Assembly: GCA_900321005.1 (NCBI GenBank)
Contig: ONUF01000016.1
Location: forward strand, 1-39,727
Origin: an uncultured Bacteroidales bacterium
Lineage (GTDB): Bacteria; Bacteroidota; Bacteroidia; Bacteroidales; Paludibacteraceae
Direction: 5' to 3'
Length of the DNA: 39,727 nt
The notes beneath the pieces were generated by a model. That model searched no databases and was not told the origin of the DNA. It saw nothing but the letters and a program-made list of their open reading frames with translations. Of this stretch, positions 6,892 through 16,459 are shown in pieces. The position numbers and the translations under genes are program-made. Every line of letters begins with the position of its first letter. The first letter of the stretch is position 1.

Positions 6892-9800
6892 TTATTTAAC
6901 AATATAACGTAAGGTGGACTTATCTTCACCGCTCGTCAGCTCTACCAGGTAGAAGCCATGATCGTTCGCAGCCTTGATCGTGAAGGTTGCTTCGCCACGT
7001 ACGTTGTATGTACGCTGGAGCAGGCCCTCAGTCGTGAAGACGCGGATCAGTGTCTCTTTCTCCGGATCGAGGTTGAGCACCTTGATATCCTCACCCGGCA
7101 TTACGATGCTCGGAGCGAGAACCGGAGCGATACCGGAAGCTGCAGATCCCAGAACGATGTCCTTTGTGCGACCGTACAGACCGCAATCGGTTCCGTTATC
7201 TACGGTGATAACTGCATAGAACGTACCTACCAGCGGTGAACCGTCTCCGTTGTTGTGGAAATAATCCCAAGCTACCGCGTTAGACGGATCGTTGGCGTTG
7301 AACCACTCTACCGTTACTTTACCGCCTCGAGTGTAGATCGAATCCAGTACGTTATGCCAACCACCATCCATGAGGTTGATCTTGTTACGGTTGAGAACCA
7401 ACAGACGGTTACCGTACATCACTTCGTACGGGAGATCCATCTTAGCAGGATTGTTCACCGTAAGTTTGAGATAGACGATACTATCACCCCATACGCCTTG
7501 GCCGTCAGCAACTTTAACCGAGTCAAATGTAGATTCAACATAGGTCGAATCATTCACACCCGTCCATGTAAAGGAGTTACATGCAGCATCTTCACCTATT
7601 AACTTAACAGTATCGCGCGCGGTATTCAGATAATTCTTATTTACTACTACGGTCGGATCCAGTTGCGAACCTTCCTCGTAACATTCCGTTAATGCGAAAT
7701 ACCGTATGATAATACGCTCAGATGCTACAGTCGGCGGAGTTGCCAAGTCAATATCTATAAAGTCCTTGTCATCTTTATTAGGATAAATAGCATATTGCCA
7801 CTTGATACTCTCCAATGTCTGAATCGTATCGTTGTCATCATCTTTATACTGCTCTTTCAACCAAGCGTCAGCAGCACTCAGGTCGAGCACTTCACCGCGC
7901 TTGATATCCTGCAGTTTATCGGAGAAGTCATAAGCCTGCGGCTCACGGAGAACGAAGACATTAACGGTGTAAATAGAGTCAATGATTCTGAAGTTCTCTT
8001 CGTCCTTAATGTTGCTGACGGTATCGTTCCATACGGTATCTTGATGGATGATACGGCCTTTCACATCATCGCCCAAACATGCAAAGATGGTGGTGTCTCC
8101 ATAGAGCGTGTCGCGCTTGTAGTCGATCTTCTCAATCCATACATGGACGTCCTGCGTCGAGATGAAGTTGAGGAACATTAAGCCCGGCTTAGCGGCCTTG
8201 ATGTAGTCGAGCGAGATATCCTTCGTCAGGGTGTCGCCGGCTGCGATGGACTTGTTCTTGATATCGCCTTGCGACGGGTCACCGCACTTGAAGAAGAGCG
8301 AACCGGATACATTAGCAGCCTCTGTATCGGACCAGTTGTGAGCGAAGAGACGCAAGCTCTTGTTCTCCTCATACAACTTCGTCGTATCCAGTGCAGCTAC
8401 ATACCAAGTGCTCTGGTCTTTCGGGTTCACATTACCGTGCTCCCAGTCGAACGACATAGCGTTCATACAGTCATCACCGGTCGTTTGCGGAGTGATCAGT
8501 TTACCCTTAATCTCTCTATCCGACTTAACACGAACATACAGCGTGATGGAATCCTTCGTTACGAAGCGATGGAGCATGCTGTCGATGAAGTCAGGAGCGG
8601 TACTGGAGAGGTCGAACGAATAGCCGGCTCTCTTAATACCCTTCTCGATAATCTCGCGGAGCGGCTTCGTGTCTTTATAACTCTTTCCGCTCTTATTGAT
8701 TTTACGCTGACGAACAGGCATCTTGCAATCCATTTGATCCTGGAAGGTAGCGGTTACTTCGATGGTAGCCGTGCTGTCCAGTTCATATGTGAGGCTGGAT
8801 GCATCTACATACTTATAGTTATTCTGGATATACGGAACGCATACCTGATACCAATGCGGTTTGTTGTCACCCGGCAGCGTGTATTCTACGTTCGGAACAA
8901 CGAGTTTAGCTTTTGCTTGCTCCGGATCTACAGCCTGCGCTTCGTACTCACCGTTGAATTTGGACTCGACTACGAGGGAGTCGGTCGTGCGAACCTTGAT
9001 ATACAGTTCTACATCACCTACGCCGTAGATAGCCTGTGCAGGAATGTTATGCGACTTGCCTTGACCTTTCTTAATGGTCTTCTCGCCGCGATCCATGAGC
9101 AGATCATCATCTGTCGTGTAACTCGGCTTGTAACCATCGAATACGGCTACTTTCACTTTCGCATCGCCCTTGCCGACATTCTTACCTCTGACGAACAGTA
9201 CCTTGTTGAACAAGTCCTTATCCTTCTTCAGATCAGCGGTCTTTACCTTATACCACATCTCGGTGTTCGGCGCTTGCGTATAGAGTGCATTAAGACGAAC
9301 AGGGAGTGCATCTTTCGGGCTGTTACCGTTGAATGCTTTCACGAGTTCAGTTCTGAACTGGAAGGCGCCGGCACCCTTCGTACGGATGATGCGTACGATG
9401 ATTGAGTCATGCTTGAGTACTTGGTCGAACGTTCCGGCAGGGATCGTATCCGAGAAGTGCTGGTTAGCCTTCAGTTCTTGCGCTTTACCCATCATCTTCT
9501 TTCCGATCGGGAAAGCGAATGCAGCCTCAGCGAAGATGGTCTTCGCGGACGAAGAAGCATCAATCAGGTGAAGTACCGGTTTTACCTTCTCATCCAATTG
9601 ACCAATGAGTTCAATCTGCGATTGCGGAATGAGATACCATGCGGTATCAGCCGTCTGGGTATAGAGCGAATCCCACATCAACTCGGTGAGTTTGATGCCG
9701 TCACCAAAGATGGTATCAAACGGCTCTACCGGGAGTTTGTCAGCCCAGAAGCGGAGACCGGTCGAACCGTAAAGATTCACATAGACCACACCGTTGGTCA

Positions 9801-11976
9801 TCGCCTCAATAGCGCTGTTGCGGATGGTTGCATCCTTCTGACCGTTCGGACCCAAGGTGAAGTTCTGGAGTGAAGTAGCGTCCTCAAGCGGGCAGTTGTA
9901 TGCCAGTTGGATGAAACCTTCGCACTTCTTATTCTCGCGGTTCTCCAAGTGGAGTCTCAGGTCATTACCGTTCTTGATAATCGAATCCAGTTCGATTACA
10001 TACCAGAGGTTAGCGTTAGCAGCTTGCGTGTTACCGGAAGTCCAGTTAAACGGAATAGCGGAAGCACAACTGCTACCGGCAGCCTCTTCGGTCAAACGGA
10101 TCTGAATCGAAACAGACTCCGTAGCAACGACGCGGAGGTAGATCTCCGGTTGCGTAATATTCTCAAAGAGGTTACGTGCGATTTGCTTGGAGTAAGATCC
10201 GTTAGCCGCAATCGTCAGCGAACGGGATTGATTCTCAATCGAATCCGGACACTCCAGCGAGAGTTCTGCGGTGATCTTCACAGCATTCGTCGAACTGAGG
10301 TTCTGAACGAATACGGTCGGGAACTTAGCAGCTTTATCGCGTACTTCCTTCATGTCGATCTTATACCATACGGTGTCGTTCTTCGGTTGTACTACACCGT
10401 CGTCCCAGTTGAACGGAACAGCTTGCTCACAAGCCTTATCCGGTTCTTTGGTCTTAGCAGCCTTCGTATCAGCCCAGAACTTAATATCCTGGCTGGTCTC
10501 CAAACCAACCCAAACGGTATCAGACATCAACGCGTAGGACGAGAAACTGAGCGTACGGTGTTCTGTCTTGCCGGCAGGAATCGAATGAGATACCTCCTGG
10601 AGATCGATGTACGGGCAAGAGAATGCCAACGATGCTTTTACATTAGCAGTAGCAGTACTGAGGTTCTGCAGGTGAACAACGATATCTTGAATGTTGTCAC
10701 GTGCGTCAGCTACATTGATAGCATACCACTGTGTGGTACGAGCCTCTTGGGTATGACCGGGCTCTCCCCAGTTGAAGTCGATGTTCGTCTTACATGCTTT
10801 ACCTTCACGTACGTGTTTGAAGCGGCCGTAGAAGTTAACTTCCCCTTCTACTTCGGTCAGCAGGTAGATGTACTTCACACCCTCCAGACCATCAAGCATG
10901 TTCTTCTTGTAAACTACGACTTCTTCCGCACCCGGTGCCAAGTTATACTCAGCATCGCTGGTGGAGAATGCCGGCACATCAAATGCCATCTTCACAGTTA
11001 CTTTCGCATTAGCGGAACTCTCGTTGCGGTAGGTGAACTCAGGCTCAAACTTAGACTGCGAATTCATCTCCGATACAAGGATACGATAGTAGGTCTTGCC
11101 TACAGGCAGCGATTTGATGGTGTCGATAACATGGAGATCTTTGAATTCCTCATCTACCTTAATCACCGGAATAGTGGGTTGAGCTACTTTCTCTACCTTG
11201 AGAGATACAGGAGACTCTACGTTCTCAACACCGAAATAGAGTTCATCCGCCAGTACAGACGCGATCATGTCGCGCGGTACTTTCTTCTGGATGGACTCGC
11301 CGGCAGCAAGCGTGTACTCACGTTTGGTCATACCGGACGCAGGACAGTCAAGCGACTGACCGATTTTCAGGTTCACTTTCTTGGAACCGACGTTCTTGAG
11401 GGTAATCAACGCATCGAAACCCTCTGCGTCTTTGATCGGTTTCAGGTCCACTTTCCACCATGCAGAATACGTCGGACTCTGCGTAGTCTCGGTGTTCCAA
11501 CTCAGGACACGAGCGTCCTTACAGGTCTCGTCGAGGTCTGTAGACTCGACAACTTTTGCATTCAGTCTGATTTCACCTGTCGACTGGAGCGTCAGGAAAA
11601 TCTCCGTCTGATGCATACGAGCCAATGCGGACGCGTTGCCAGTAGTACTCTTGCATTGACGTGCAGCAATGGTGTAGTCTTTCGACACATCTTGACCTGC
11701 AATCTTCGCGCGCATACTCACTTTGACAGACGTTCCGACTTCATTACTCGGGTTGACCAGATAAAGGGTAAAGGACGGGTTCTCCTCTTCATACATCGGA
11801 GCCAGGTCCACACGATACCAGAGTGCACCCGGTTGGGTACCACCGGCATTGTGAATAATGCCCTTGTCCCAATCATAGTCGATGGCATTCGCTTGCGTAC
11901 TACCATCGTTACGTCCGATAGCCATCATTGAGATGGTCAGCATTGACGCCATGATAAGCAATAAAAACTTCTTCAT
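6892..11976 (-). CDS. Giant secreted repeat protein with type A-like T9SS C-terminal domain (1694 aa)
   Basis: After a signal peptide (MKKFLLLIMASMLTISMMA) the protein has about ten copies of a ~115-150-residue module, starting near residues 30, 150, 275, 395, 510, 630, 760, 890, 1015 and 1165. Each copy reads roughly C..A..F.W..G..Q....WY.(I/V).L, then a beta-rich stretch with (L/F).CP and an (I/L)PAG turn. A region rich in DTVW/DSIY segments follows, with a CNSFTWTGVNDSTY unit. The last ~75 residues (VLNLDPEKETLIRVFTTEG, then DHGFYLVELTSGEDKSTLRY, then IVK) have the form of a T9SS type A sorting domain, which fits the nearby porW. Export by T9SS to the surface is inferred. It lies 54 nt after the 431-aa gene and probably in one operon. 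I know no name for the repeat module; it also occurs in the 431- and 617-aa proteins. Confidence 0.8.
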   Translation of the reverse strand: MKKFLLLIMASMLTISMMAIGRNDGSTQANAIDYDWDKGIIHNAGGTQPGALWYRVDLAPMYEEENPSFTLYLVNPSNEVGTSVKVSMRAKIAGQDVSKDYTIAARQCKSTTGNASALARMHQTEIFLTLQSTGEIRLNAKVVESTDLDETCKDARVLSWNTETTQSPTYSAWWKVDLKPIKDAEGFDALITLKNVGSKKVNLKIGQSLDCPASGMTKREYTLAAGESIQKKVPRDMIASVLADELYFGVENVESPVSLKVEKVAQPTIPVIKVDEEFKDLHVIDTIKSLPVGKTYYRILVSEMNSQSKFEPEFTYRNESSANAKVTVKMAFDVPAFSTSDAEYNLAPGAEEVVVYKKNMLDGLEGVKYIYLLTEVEGEVNFYGRFKHVREGKACKTNIDFNWGEPGHTQEARTTQWYAINVADARDNIQDIVVHLQNLSTATANVKASLAFSCPYIDLQEVSHSIPAGKTEHRTLSFSSYALMSDTVWVGLETSQDIKFWADTKAAKTKEPDKACEQAVPFNWDDGVVQPKNDTVWYKIDMKEVRDKAAKFPTVFVQNLSSTNAVKITAELSLECPDSIENQSRSLTIAANGSYSKQIARNLFENITQPEIYLRVVATESVSIQIRLTEEAAGSSCASAIPFNWTSGNTQAANANLWYVIELDSIIKNGNDLRLHLENRENKKCEGFIQLAYNCPLEDATSLQNFTLGPNGQKDATIRNSAIEAMTNGVVYVNLYGSTGLRFWADKLPVEPFDTIFGDGIKLTELMWDSLYTQTADTAWYLIPQSQIELIGQLDEKVKPVLHLIDASSSAKTIFAEAAFAFPIGKKMMGKAQELKANQHFSDTIPAGTFDQVLKHDSIIVRIIRTKGAGAFQFRTELVKAFNGNSPKDALPVRLNALYTQAPNTEMWYKVKTADLKKDKDLFNKVLFVRGKNVGKGDAKVKVAVFDGYKPSYTTDDDLLMDRGEKTIKKGQGKSHNIPAQAIYGVGDVELYIKVRTTDSLVVESKFNGEYEAQAVDPEQAKAKLVVPNVEYTLPGDNKPHWYQVCVPYIQNNYKYVDASSLTYELDSTATIEVTATFQDQMDCKMPVRQRKINKSGKSYKDTKPLREIIEKGIKRAGYSFDLSSTAPDFIDSMLHRFVTKDSITLYVRVKSDREIKGKLITPQTTGDDCMNAMSFDWEHGNVNPKDQSTWYVAALDTTKLYEENKSLRLFAHNWSDTEAANVSGSLFFKCGDPSQGDIKNKSIAAGDTLTKDISLDYIKAAKPGLMFLNFISTQDVHVWIEKIDYKRDTLYGDTTIFACLGDDVKGRIIHQDTVWNDTVSNIKDEENFRIIDSIYTVNVFVLREPQAYDFSDKLQDIKRGEVLDLSAADAWLKEQYKDDDNDTIQTLESIKWQYAIYPNKDDKDFIDIDLATPPTVASERIIIRYFALTECYEEGSQLDPTVVVNKNYLNTARDTVKLIGEDAACNSFTWTGVNDSTYVESTFDSVKVADGQGVWGDSIVYLKLTVNNPAKMDLPYEVMYGNRLLVLNRNKINLMDGGWHNVLDSIYTRGGKVTVEWFNANDPSNAVAWDYFHNNGDGSPLVGTFYAVITVDNGTDCGLYGRTKDIVLGSAASGIAPVLAPSIVMPGEDIKVLNLDPEKETLIRVFTTEGLLQRTYNVRGEATFTIKAANDHGFYLVELTSGEDKSTLRYIVK

Positions 11977-12030
11977 GTGATTGATTGTTGTTAGTTAATA
12001 AATAGAGTTAATTAGTTGTTATTATTGAAT

Positions 12031-13326
12031 TTAATCAATTTGTTGCCCCACGATGTTGTATTTTCGCTCATCAACAAAGATGATTATTCTTCCGTTTTGT
12101 ATCTGTTTGCGGGCGCCTTTCTGCTCCGCATCTACATTCTCAATCGGGGTCGGGTCTTTCACCGTCACCTGATAGCGTTTGGTGCACTTCTTGGGAGCTA
12201 CGACATCAATAATCGTATCGCCATAGTTAAACAGCACCGCTTCCGTCAAAACATGTACCACGCCGTGCTTCAAATCCTTCGGATCAACATATACCGTGTC
12301 GTATATCGGCGTCGGTTCGGTAAAGACCAGCGTCACATGCTGCGTCGACAGAGTATCGCGATTCACGTAGAGACCATCTACAAACGTGGTATCCGAAGCG
12401 TATTCGCGACCATTGACGGTGATCGTCTTACCCAAACAGGTTGACTGGTTGATATCGGGCAAACTCTCTCCATACTTAGGACGAGCGTAATAGCGTAAAC
12501 GTCCTACAGCTCCTTCCTCATGCGACACATGAACCCACATGTCTCTTTTTGCCTGGCGAGCGTCCACCAGCATAGCCGAGTCGAAAACATACACATGCAT
12601 CGAGTCTATCAACGTGGTGCGGCCCACCTCTTCGCCGTTGCAGCTATCCAGGGTCAAGCGGATATCGGCCGGCTTACTCTTCTTATTCACATTGTTAGGC
12701 TTCTGAACCCAACGCAAAAAGGCTGCGCCATTCGACGGCATATTCTTCCACGGCAGACGATATACATTCTCCATCTCCTCGCATATGTACGTCATTCCGG
12801 AGCGCATCTCCAGCGCCTTGTCGCAGGTCGAGTGCGGGCCATGGTTATACGGATAGCAATATACTTGTCCGGTACCGCCATGAAGCGTATAGGCATGAAT
12901 ACGCGGCTCCAGCGCTGTAAGGAATCCCGCACTACCGGGCAGCGCATCAATGCGTCTATTGATTTCCTCTATCGGCATTTCGTACATACGGTTCGGCGGA
13001 ACAATCATGGAGAACGCCGGGCCATGGCTGATGCAGAAAGCATAGATATCCAAAGCTACGGAGTCATCCGAGAACCAATAAGCCGATATTCCCTGCCGAA
13101 TGTCATCCATCGTAGCGGAGAACCATACCGGCTCGGTCAATACCGTATCCACCGGAGATACAAACGGCGTCGTATTATAAGTACACTCGCAGTAGGTCTC
13201 AGGCAGCGAATCCTTGTATTTATGCCAAAAATCATCCTCGGCGCATGACGTCGGATTCTCTACCGCGAATAGCGGCAGTAGCGATGAGAGCATCAGCACT
13301 CCTATGAGCCATTTGGTCGTTTTCAT
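12031..13326 (-). CDS. Secreted protein with Cys/Trp modules and short C-terminal tail (431 aa)
   Basis: A signal peptide (MKTTKWLIGVLMLSSLLPLFA) is followed by two divergent copies of the module seen in the 1694-aa neighbour. One begins TSCAEDDFW, with a PVWFSATMDD segment; the second begins STCDKALEM and runs through AAFLRWVQKP to a CNGEEVG turn. A domain follows with TCLGKTITVNGREY and repeated DTVYVD/DTIIDV strands. The last ~35 residues (RKQIQNGRIIIFVDERKYN, then IVGQQID) match the tail shared by five other proteins in this window. The gene starts 7 nt after its upstream neighbour's stop, so it is co-transcribed with it. Function unknown; a surface or exported role is inferred from the signal peptide and tail. 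Confidence 0.7.
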   Translation of the reverse strand: MKTTKWLIGVLMLSSLLPLFAVENPTSCAEDDFWHKYKDSLPETYCECTYNTTPFVSPVDTVLTEPVWFSATMDDIRQGISAYWFSDDSVALDIYAFCISHGPAFSMIVPPNRMYEMPIEEINRRIDALPGSAGFLTALEPRIHAYTLHGGTGQVYCYPYNHGPHSTCDKALEMRSGMTYICEEMENVYRLPWKNMPSNGAAFLRWVQKPNNVNKKSKPADIRLTLDSCNGEEVGRTTLIDSMHVYVFDSAMLVDARQAKRDMWVHVSHEEGAVGRLRYYARPKYGESLPDINQSTCLGKTITVNGREYASDTTFVDGLYVNRDTLSTQHVTLVFTEPTPIYDTVYVDPKDLKHGVVHVLTEAVLFNYGDTIIDVVAPKKCTKRYQVTVKDPTPIENVDAEQKGARKQIQNGRIIIFVDERKYNIVGQQID

Positions 13327-13333
13327 CGTTCGA

Positions 13334-14512
13334 TTAGTGTATTCTGGTTCCTAAAACATCGTATTTCGCACCGCCACGGATGATCACCACGCGGCCATTC
13401 TCGATTCGTTTGCTCGATACCGTTTCCGTCGATACCTCGTCGATATCGGTGGGGAATTCGGTATTATACATCTGCCCGCAGAGGAAGTATATCTGTACCG
13501 CCACTTGACCGGCAGCAACCCATTGCGGCTCGTTCGTTACCGTCAGCGGCACATACTTGCCTTTCCCGTCGTACATCACGCTCCAGCGGATGGAGCTAAT
13601 CGGCGTCAGTTCGCCGCTGTAGTGCGCATGGAGATTCTCCTCCGCACGGTGCAAATCCAGCAATGTACGGTCATGCTCTCTCTCTACAATCACACCCTCC
13701 ATATAATCCCAGTCTGCCGGCGACTCGAAGATGTAAGGACGATAGCGAAGAGTGATGCCGCCCGCCATCGGCTCGTCATGCTCGGTATTGAATCCGCTGC
13801 AGAAATAAGCCGTTTGGTATGTGCCGCAATTATGCTCTATCGTAAGATACAGTGTCACAATCGAGTCACAACCTGCCGCATTGGTCAGCGTATATGTCGG
13901 CGCTGCGCTTTCCGTATAGGTAGTACCGTGCCATACGAACGATTCGCATGCCGTGGCCGTCGTATCGCCCTTCGTTGCCTGATGAATCGTCAGATGCAGC
14001 GTCACGATCGAGTCACAACCGGCCGCATTGGTGAGCGTATAGGTCGGCGCAGCGCTCTCCGTATAGGTGGTACCGTGCCATACAAACGATTCGCATGCCG
14101 TAGCCGTCGTGTCGCCGGTCGTCGGCGTACACATATGCGGAACGGCCAGGATAGTAGCATCTTCGTGCGACTTGATCTCCACGATCTTAGTGCCCTCGCC
14201 TTTCTCTATCGACCATAGCCATGTCATACTGCACTCGGCAAAGGCCAACTCCGCCTCAATCGTGTCACCCGTCGCCAAGGCTGTCGGTATCGTACCGAAC
14301 GGCGCAGAGGGGATATAGGTCACCACCGCCGGCAGGCGCTCCTCGTCGAAACGGATATAATTGCTTCCGCTCTGAACCGTCAGCATCGTCGGCTCGGTGA
14401 TGGGATTCGCCTTATCCGCCGTGATGCCGGCAGGCACCAACTGCTGCGCACAAAGCATACTCGACACAACGAGCAGCAAGCCAATCACGATATGTGTACG
14501 TATATTACGCAT
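13334..14512 (-). CDS. Secreted protein with two near-identical 49-residue repeats and short C-terminal tail (392 aa)
   Basis: First gene of the operon: its ATG at 14512 lies about 14 nt after the predicted transcription start. A GTG at 14518 gives two extra residues but is less likely. A signal peptide (MRNIRTHIVIGLLLVVSSMLC-AQQ) and a beta-rich domain precede two tandem 49-aa units beginning GDTTATACESFVWHGTTYTE and ending GCDSIVTL(H/Y)LTI. This Cys-pair 'CDSIVTL' unit is common in secreted Bacteroidota proteins. A further beta domain follows. The last residues (SKRIENGRVVIIRGGAKYD, then VLGTRIH) are the tail shared by several proteins in this window. Role unknown. Confidence 0.7.
   Translation of the reverse strand: MRNIRTHIVIGLLLVVSSMLCAQQLVPAGITADKANPITEPTMLTVQSGSNYIRFDEERLPAVVTYIPSAPFGTIPTALATGDTIEAELAFAECSMTWLWSIEKGEGTKIVEIKSHEDATILAVPHMCTPTTGDTTATACESFVWHGTTYTESAAPTYTLTNAAGCDSIVTLHLTIHQATKGDTTATACESFVWHGTTYTESAAPTYTLTNAAGCDSIVTLYLTIEHNCGTYQTAYFCSGFNTEHDEPMAGGITLRYRPYIFESPADWDYMEGVIVEREHDRTLLDLHRAEENLHAHYSGELTPISSIRWSVMYDGKGKYVPLTVTNEPQWVAAGQVAVQIYFLCGQMYNTEFPTDIDEVSTETVSSKRIENGRVVIIRGGAKYDVLGTRIH
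13838..14116 (-). repeat. 147-bp tandem repeat (two copies) encoding the 49-aa units
   Basis: Two adjacent copies, offset by 147 bp, differ at only a modest number of mostly synonymous positions. The second copy lacks the last five residues of the unit (HQATK replaced by EHNCG). This suggests a recent in-frame duplication. Confidence 0.9.
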
Positions 14513-14532
14513 ATACACGGAAATTCAGGGCG

Positions 14533-14564
14533 CAAAGGTAGCAAAAAGTTTTCAAATACACAAA
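14533..14564 (-). promoter_or_regulatory. Promoter of the 392/431/1694-aa to porW operon
   Basis: Minus strand TTTG (14564-14561), 20 nt, TACCTTTG (14540-14533). Predicted start about 14526, leaving a leader of only ~14 nt. No other promoter is visible between here and 2154, where all gaps are 54 nt or less. Confidence 0.72.
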
Positions 14565-14600
14565 TATTTTGTTGCTTTTTGTTGTTTTTCGTCGATTTTT

Positions 14601-16454
14601 CTACAAATTTAAGACAATTTCGTCCTTTTCTCCCGTCAATGTGTATTTTCCGGCGGACAAATCAGAGAGGGAGTACTTCGTATCAGGCTCCGCATCTTCG
14701 ATGGTTTTTACGACTGCACCCGACTCATCTTTGATGATAACCGTTTGCGTTTTGCTGACCTGCACGAAAGGCTTTTTCGCGTCATCGCACGCCACGGAGA
14801 TAGTCGTCATCGGATATTCCGGATCGGTGTCTTCCTGAGGAACAGTAGTTGTGATCGTCAGCTTACGGTTGGTACCATTCGCAGACGTATAGAAGAGTGC
14901 GTAAAAATGTCCTTCATCATCTATTCGGTCTGCCCATGATGCAATCTCTTCGGCGGGGATAACCAATGGAGCAGAACTTTTCACAATCTGCTTATATTTC
15001 AGCCAATAAGGAGCATCCGACTTGGATCTATTCATACCGCATGTATCCGCCAGATAGATCTCACAATCCGAATTGATGGCGAAATTAATCGTCATGTCGC
15101 CTCCCTTCCATTGAGAATAGATAAAGCGATAAATCGCGGAAGAAGTTTTTGTTATGGTAAACGGATCACCCGGACTAACGAGTAGATTTTGCGTTTTCTT
15201 AAAGCACTCCGACACAAACCATCGTTCAGGGGTTACTACGGTCGCCTCTGTACATATAAAGCGGATATAGATATAATTCTTGTCTCCCGACATTTTTTTC
15301 CACATATCCGTCATATCCTTAGAGGTTAAGCCAACCCATCGTCCTGTTTCCGATTTCTTCAACGGACAGGTAAGCAATGTATCCGATGGTCCGAAATCCG
15401 CTGATTTAGCGAACACGATACTGAACACGTGCTCTGTCGGCGCATTGAACTGTAAATCTACGTTCCACGAACGCGGAATAGCATAGATACCTTTGGAATT
15501 GGCCTCTATAGGATAGGACTTGTCATACCGCAGCAAGATAGCATCCTTTTCCAAGGGAGCAGGAGCGGCTTTAATAACTTTCAGGTTTCCCGGAGCAGCA
15601 CTATATACCTTCGCAAAATACATACCTGCCTCATTCGGATACCGCGCATCATGCACCCATGTGTACAAATCCTTGGCCGTTACTTTAGCCGAATCACCCG
15701 GGGCGATATTCTCTCGTTCTATAATATCACCATTATTATGATCATATCCCAAGAAATCACACGTGTTCGCTACCACCACTTCGCATGGGGCCGATCCCGT
15801 CCATTTGTAATAGATAGTATCTTCCTGCCATTGCAAGTAAGGTACAATGATATGACGAAGCGTATCGTATGCGGCAAAATGCTCCGTATCACCATACTTC
15901 ATGAATCTCGCACTGTCCACACAATTGGTAAACAAATTATCGGGTTGCAAACTGAGGACACCGTTGCTCTTATAGGTCACCTTCACATATGCTTCCACAT
16001 TATAACTGATACCTGCCTGCAACATAAGATCGCGATATCGCTTACCCAACGAAAGATAGTAGTAAAACTTTCCATCCTTCGTCCCGCTGCTCAGTTTCGG
16101 CTTATGCGGAAGACCCATATCGATACCACTACTGCCGCTTGTCTTGCAGAACAAGCTACATAAGATACTATCCTTATAATATCCCGGAAGACAGGTAAAA
16201 TCCATCTCCACTTCCGGCGCAGGATCGCTCTCTCCGTTATCCGGAGCAAAGGTCACCGTCAACGGAAGATCAAAGGTCCAAGCCGAATACCATATCGTCT
16301 GACCTTTCTCCACGCGCGCCTCATAGTTCTTTCCCATCGGAATAGCATCGGAGCACGAGGATCCCGGGAGCCCTGCGTACGCGGGCACGCACGTTCCTAT
16401 TAATAATAGGGCGCATGCGCATATGAATGCACTATACAATCGCTTCATAACCAT
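14601..16454 (-). CDS. Secreted beta-rich protein with CTD-like end (617 aa)
   Basis: Begins MVMKRLYSAFICACALLLIG with a signal peptide ending near PAYA; an in-frame ATG two codons later is equally possible. The mature start (SSCSDAIPM...GQTIWYS) matches the module of the 1694-aa protein. Later segments repeat a pattern of C, GD, IY.F.YS.W and C(E)(I/V)....TC (for example SDCEIYLADTC and APCEVVVANTC). The last ~50 residues (VIIKDESGAVVKTIEDAEPD, then LSAGKYTLTGEKDEIVLNL) look like a small Ig-like C-terminal domain of the T9SS/DUF3244 type. The gene starts 5 nt after the stop of the 47-aa peptide and so is translationally linked to it and to the 3340-aa adhesin. No clear terminator follows it. 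Function unknown. Confidence 0.7.
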   Translation of the reverse strand: MVMKRLYSAFICACALLLIGTCVPAYAGLPGSSCSDAIPMGKNYEARVEKGQTIWYSAWTFDLPLTVTFAPDNGESDPAPEVEMDFTCLPGYYKDSILCSLFCKTSGSSGIDMGLPHKPKLSSGTKDGKFYYYLSLGKRYRDLMLQAGISYNVEAYVKVTYKSNGVLSLQPDNLFTNCVDSARFMKYGDTEHFAAYDTLRHIIVPYLQWQEDTIYYKWTGSAPCEVVVANTCDFLGYDHNNGDIIERENIAPGDSAKVTAKDLYTWVHDARYPNEAGMYFAKVYSAAPGNLKVIKAAPAPLEKDAILLRYDKSYPIEANSKGIYAIPRSWNVDLQFNAPTEHVFSIVFAKSADFGPSDTLLTCPLKKSETGRWVGLTSKDMTDMWKKMSGDKNYIYIRFICTEATVVTPERWFVSECFKKTQNLLVSPGDPFTITKTSSAIYRFIYSQWKGGDMTINFAINSDCEIYLADTCGMNRSKSDAPYWLKYKQIVKSSAPLVIPAEEIASWADRIDDEGHFYALFYTSANGTNRKLTITTTVPQEDTDPEYPMTTISVACDDAKKPFVQVSKTQTVIIKDESGAVVKTIEDAEPDTKYSLSDLSAGKYTLTGEKDEIVLNL

Positions 16455-16459
16455 AGGAT

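Noticed and set aside
9907-11931. 674-aa plus-strand open frame opposite the 1694-aa gene, and similar long plus-strand frames (8269-9405, 16559-18115, 5354-6673)
   Set aside because: They lie antisense to clear genes with signal peptides and repeats, lack family features, are rich in Arg/Cys/Ile as expected of reverse-frame shadows, and have no promoter.
11977-12030. AT-rich gap before the 1694-aa gene tested for a promoter and for a heptamer repeat
   Set aside because: No TTTG...TAnnTTTG pair, and the TTAGTTA-like words do not keep phase.
13838-14116. Repeat considered as a CRISPR or mobile element
   Set aside because: Only two long adjacent copies, fully coding, no spacers, no inverted ends.
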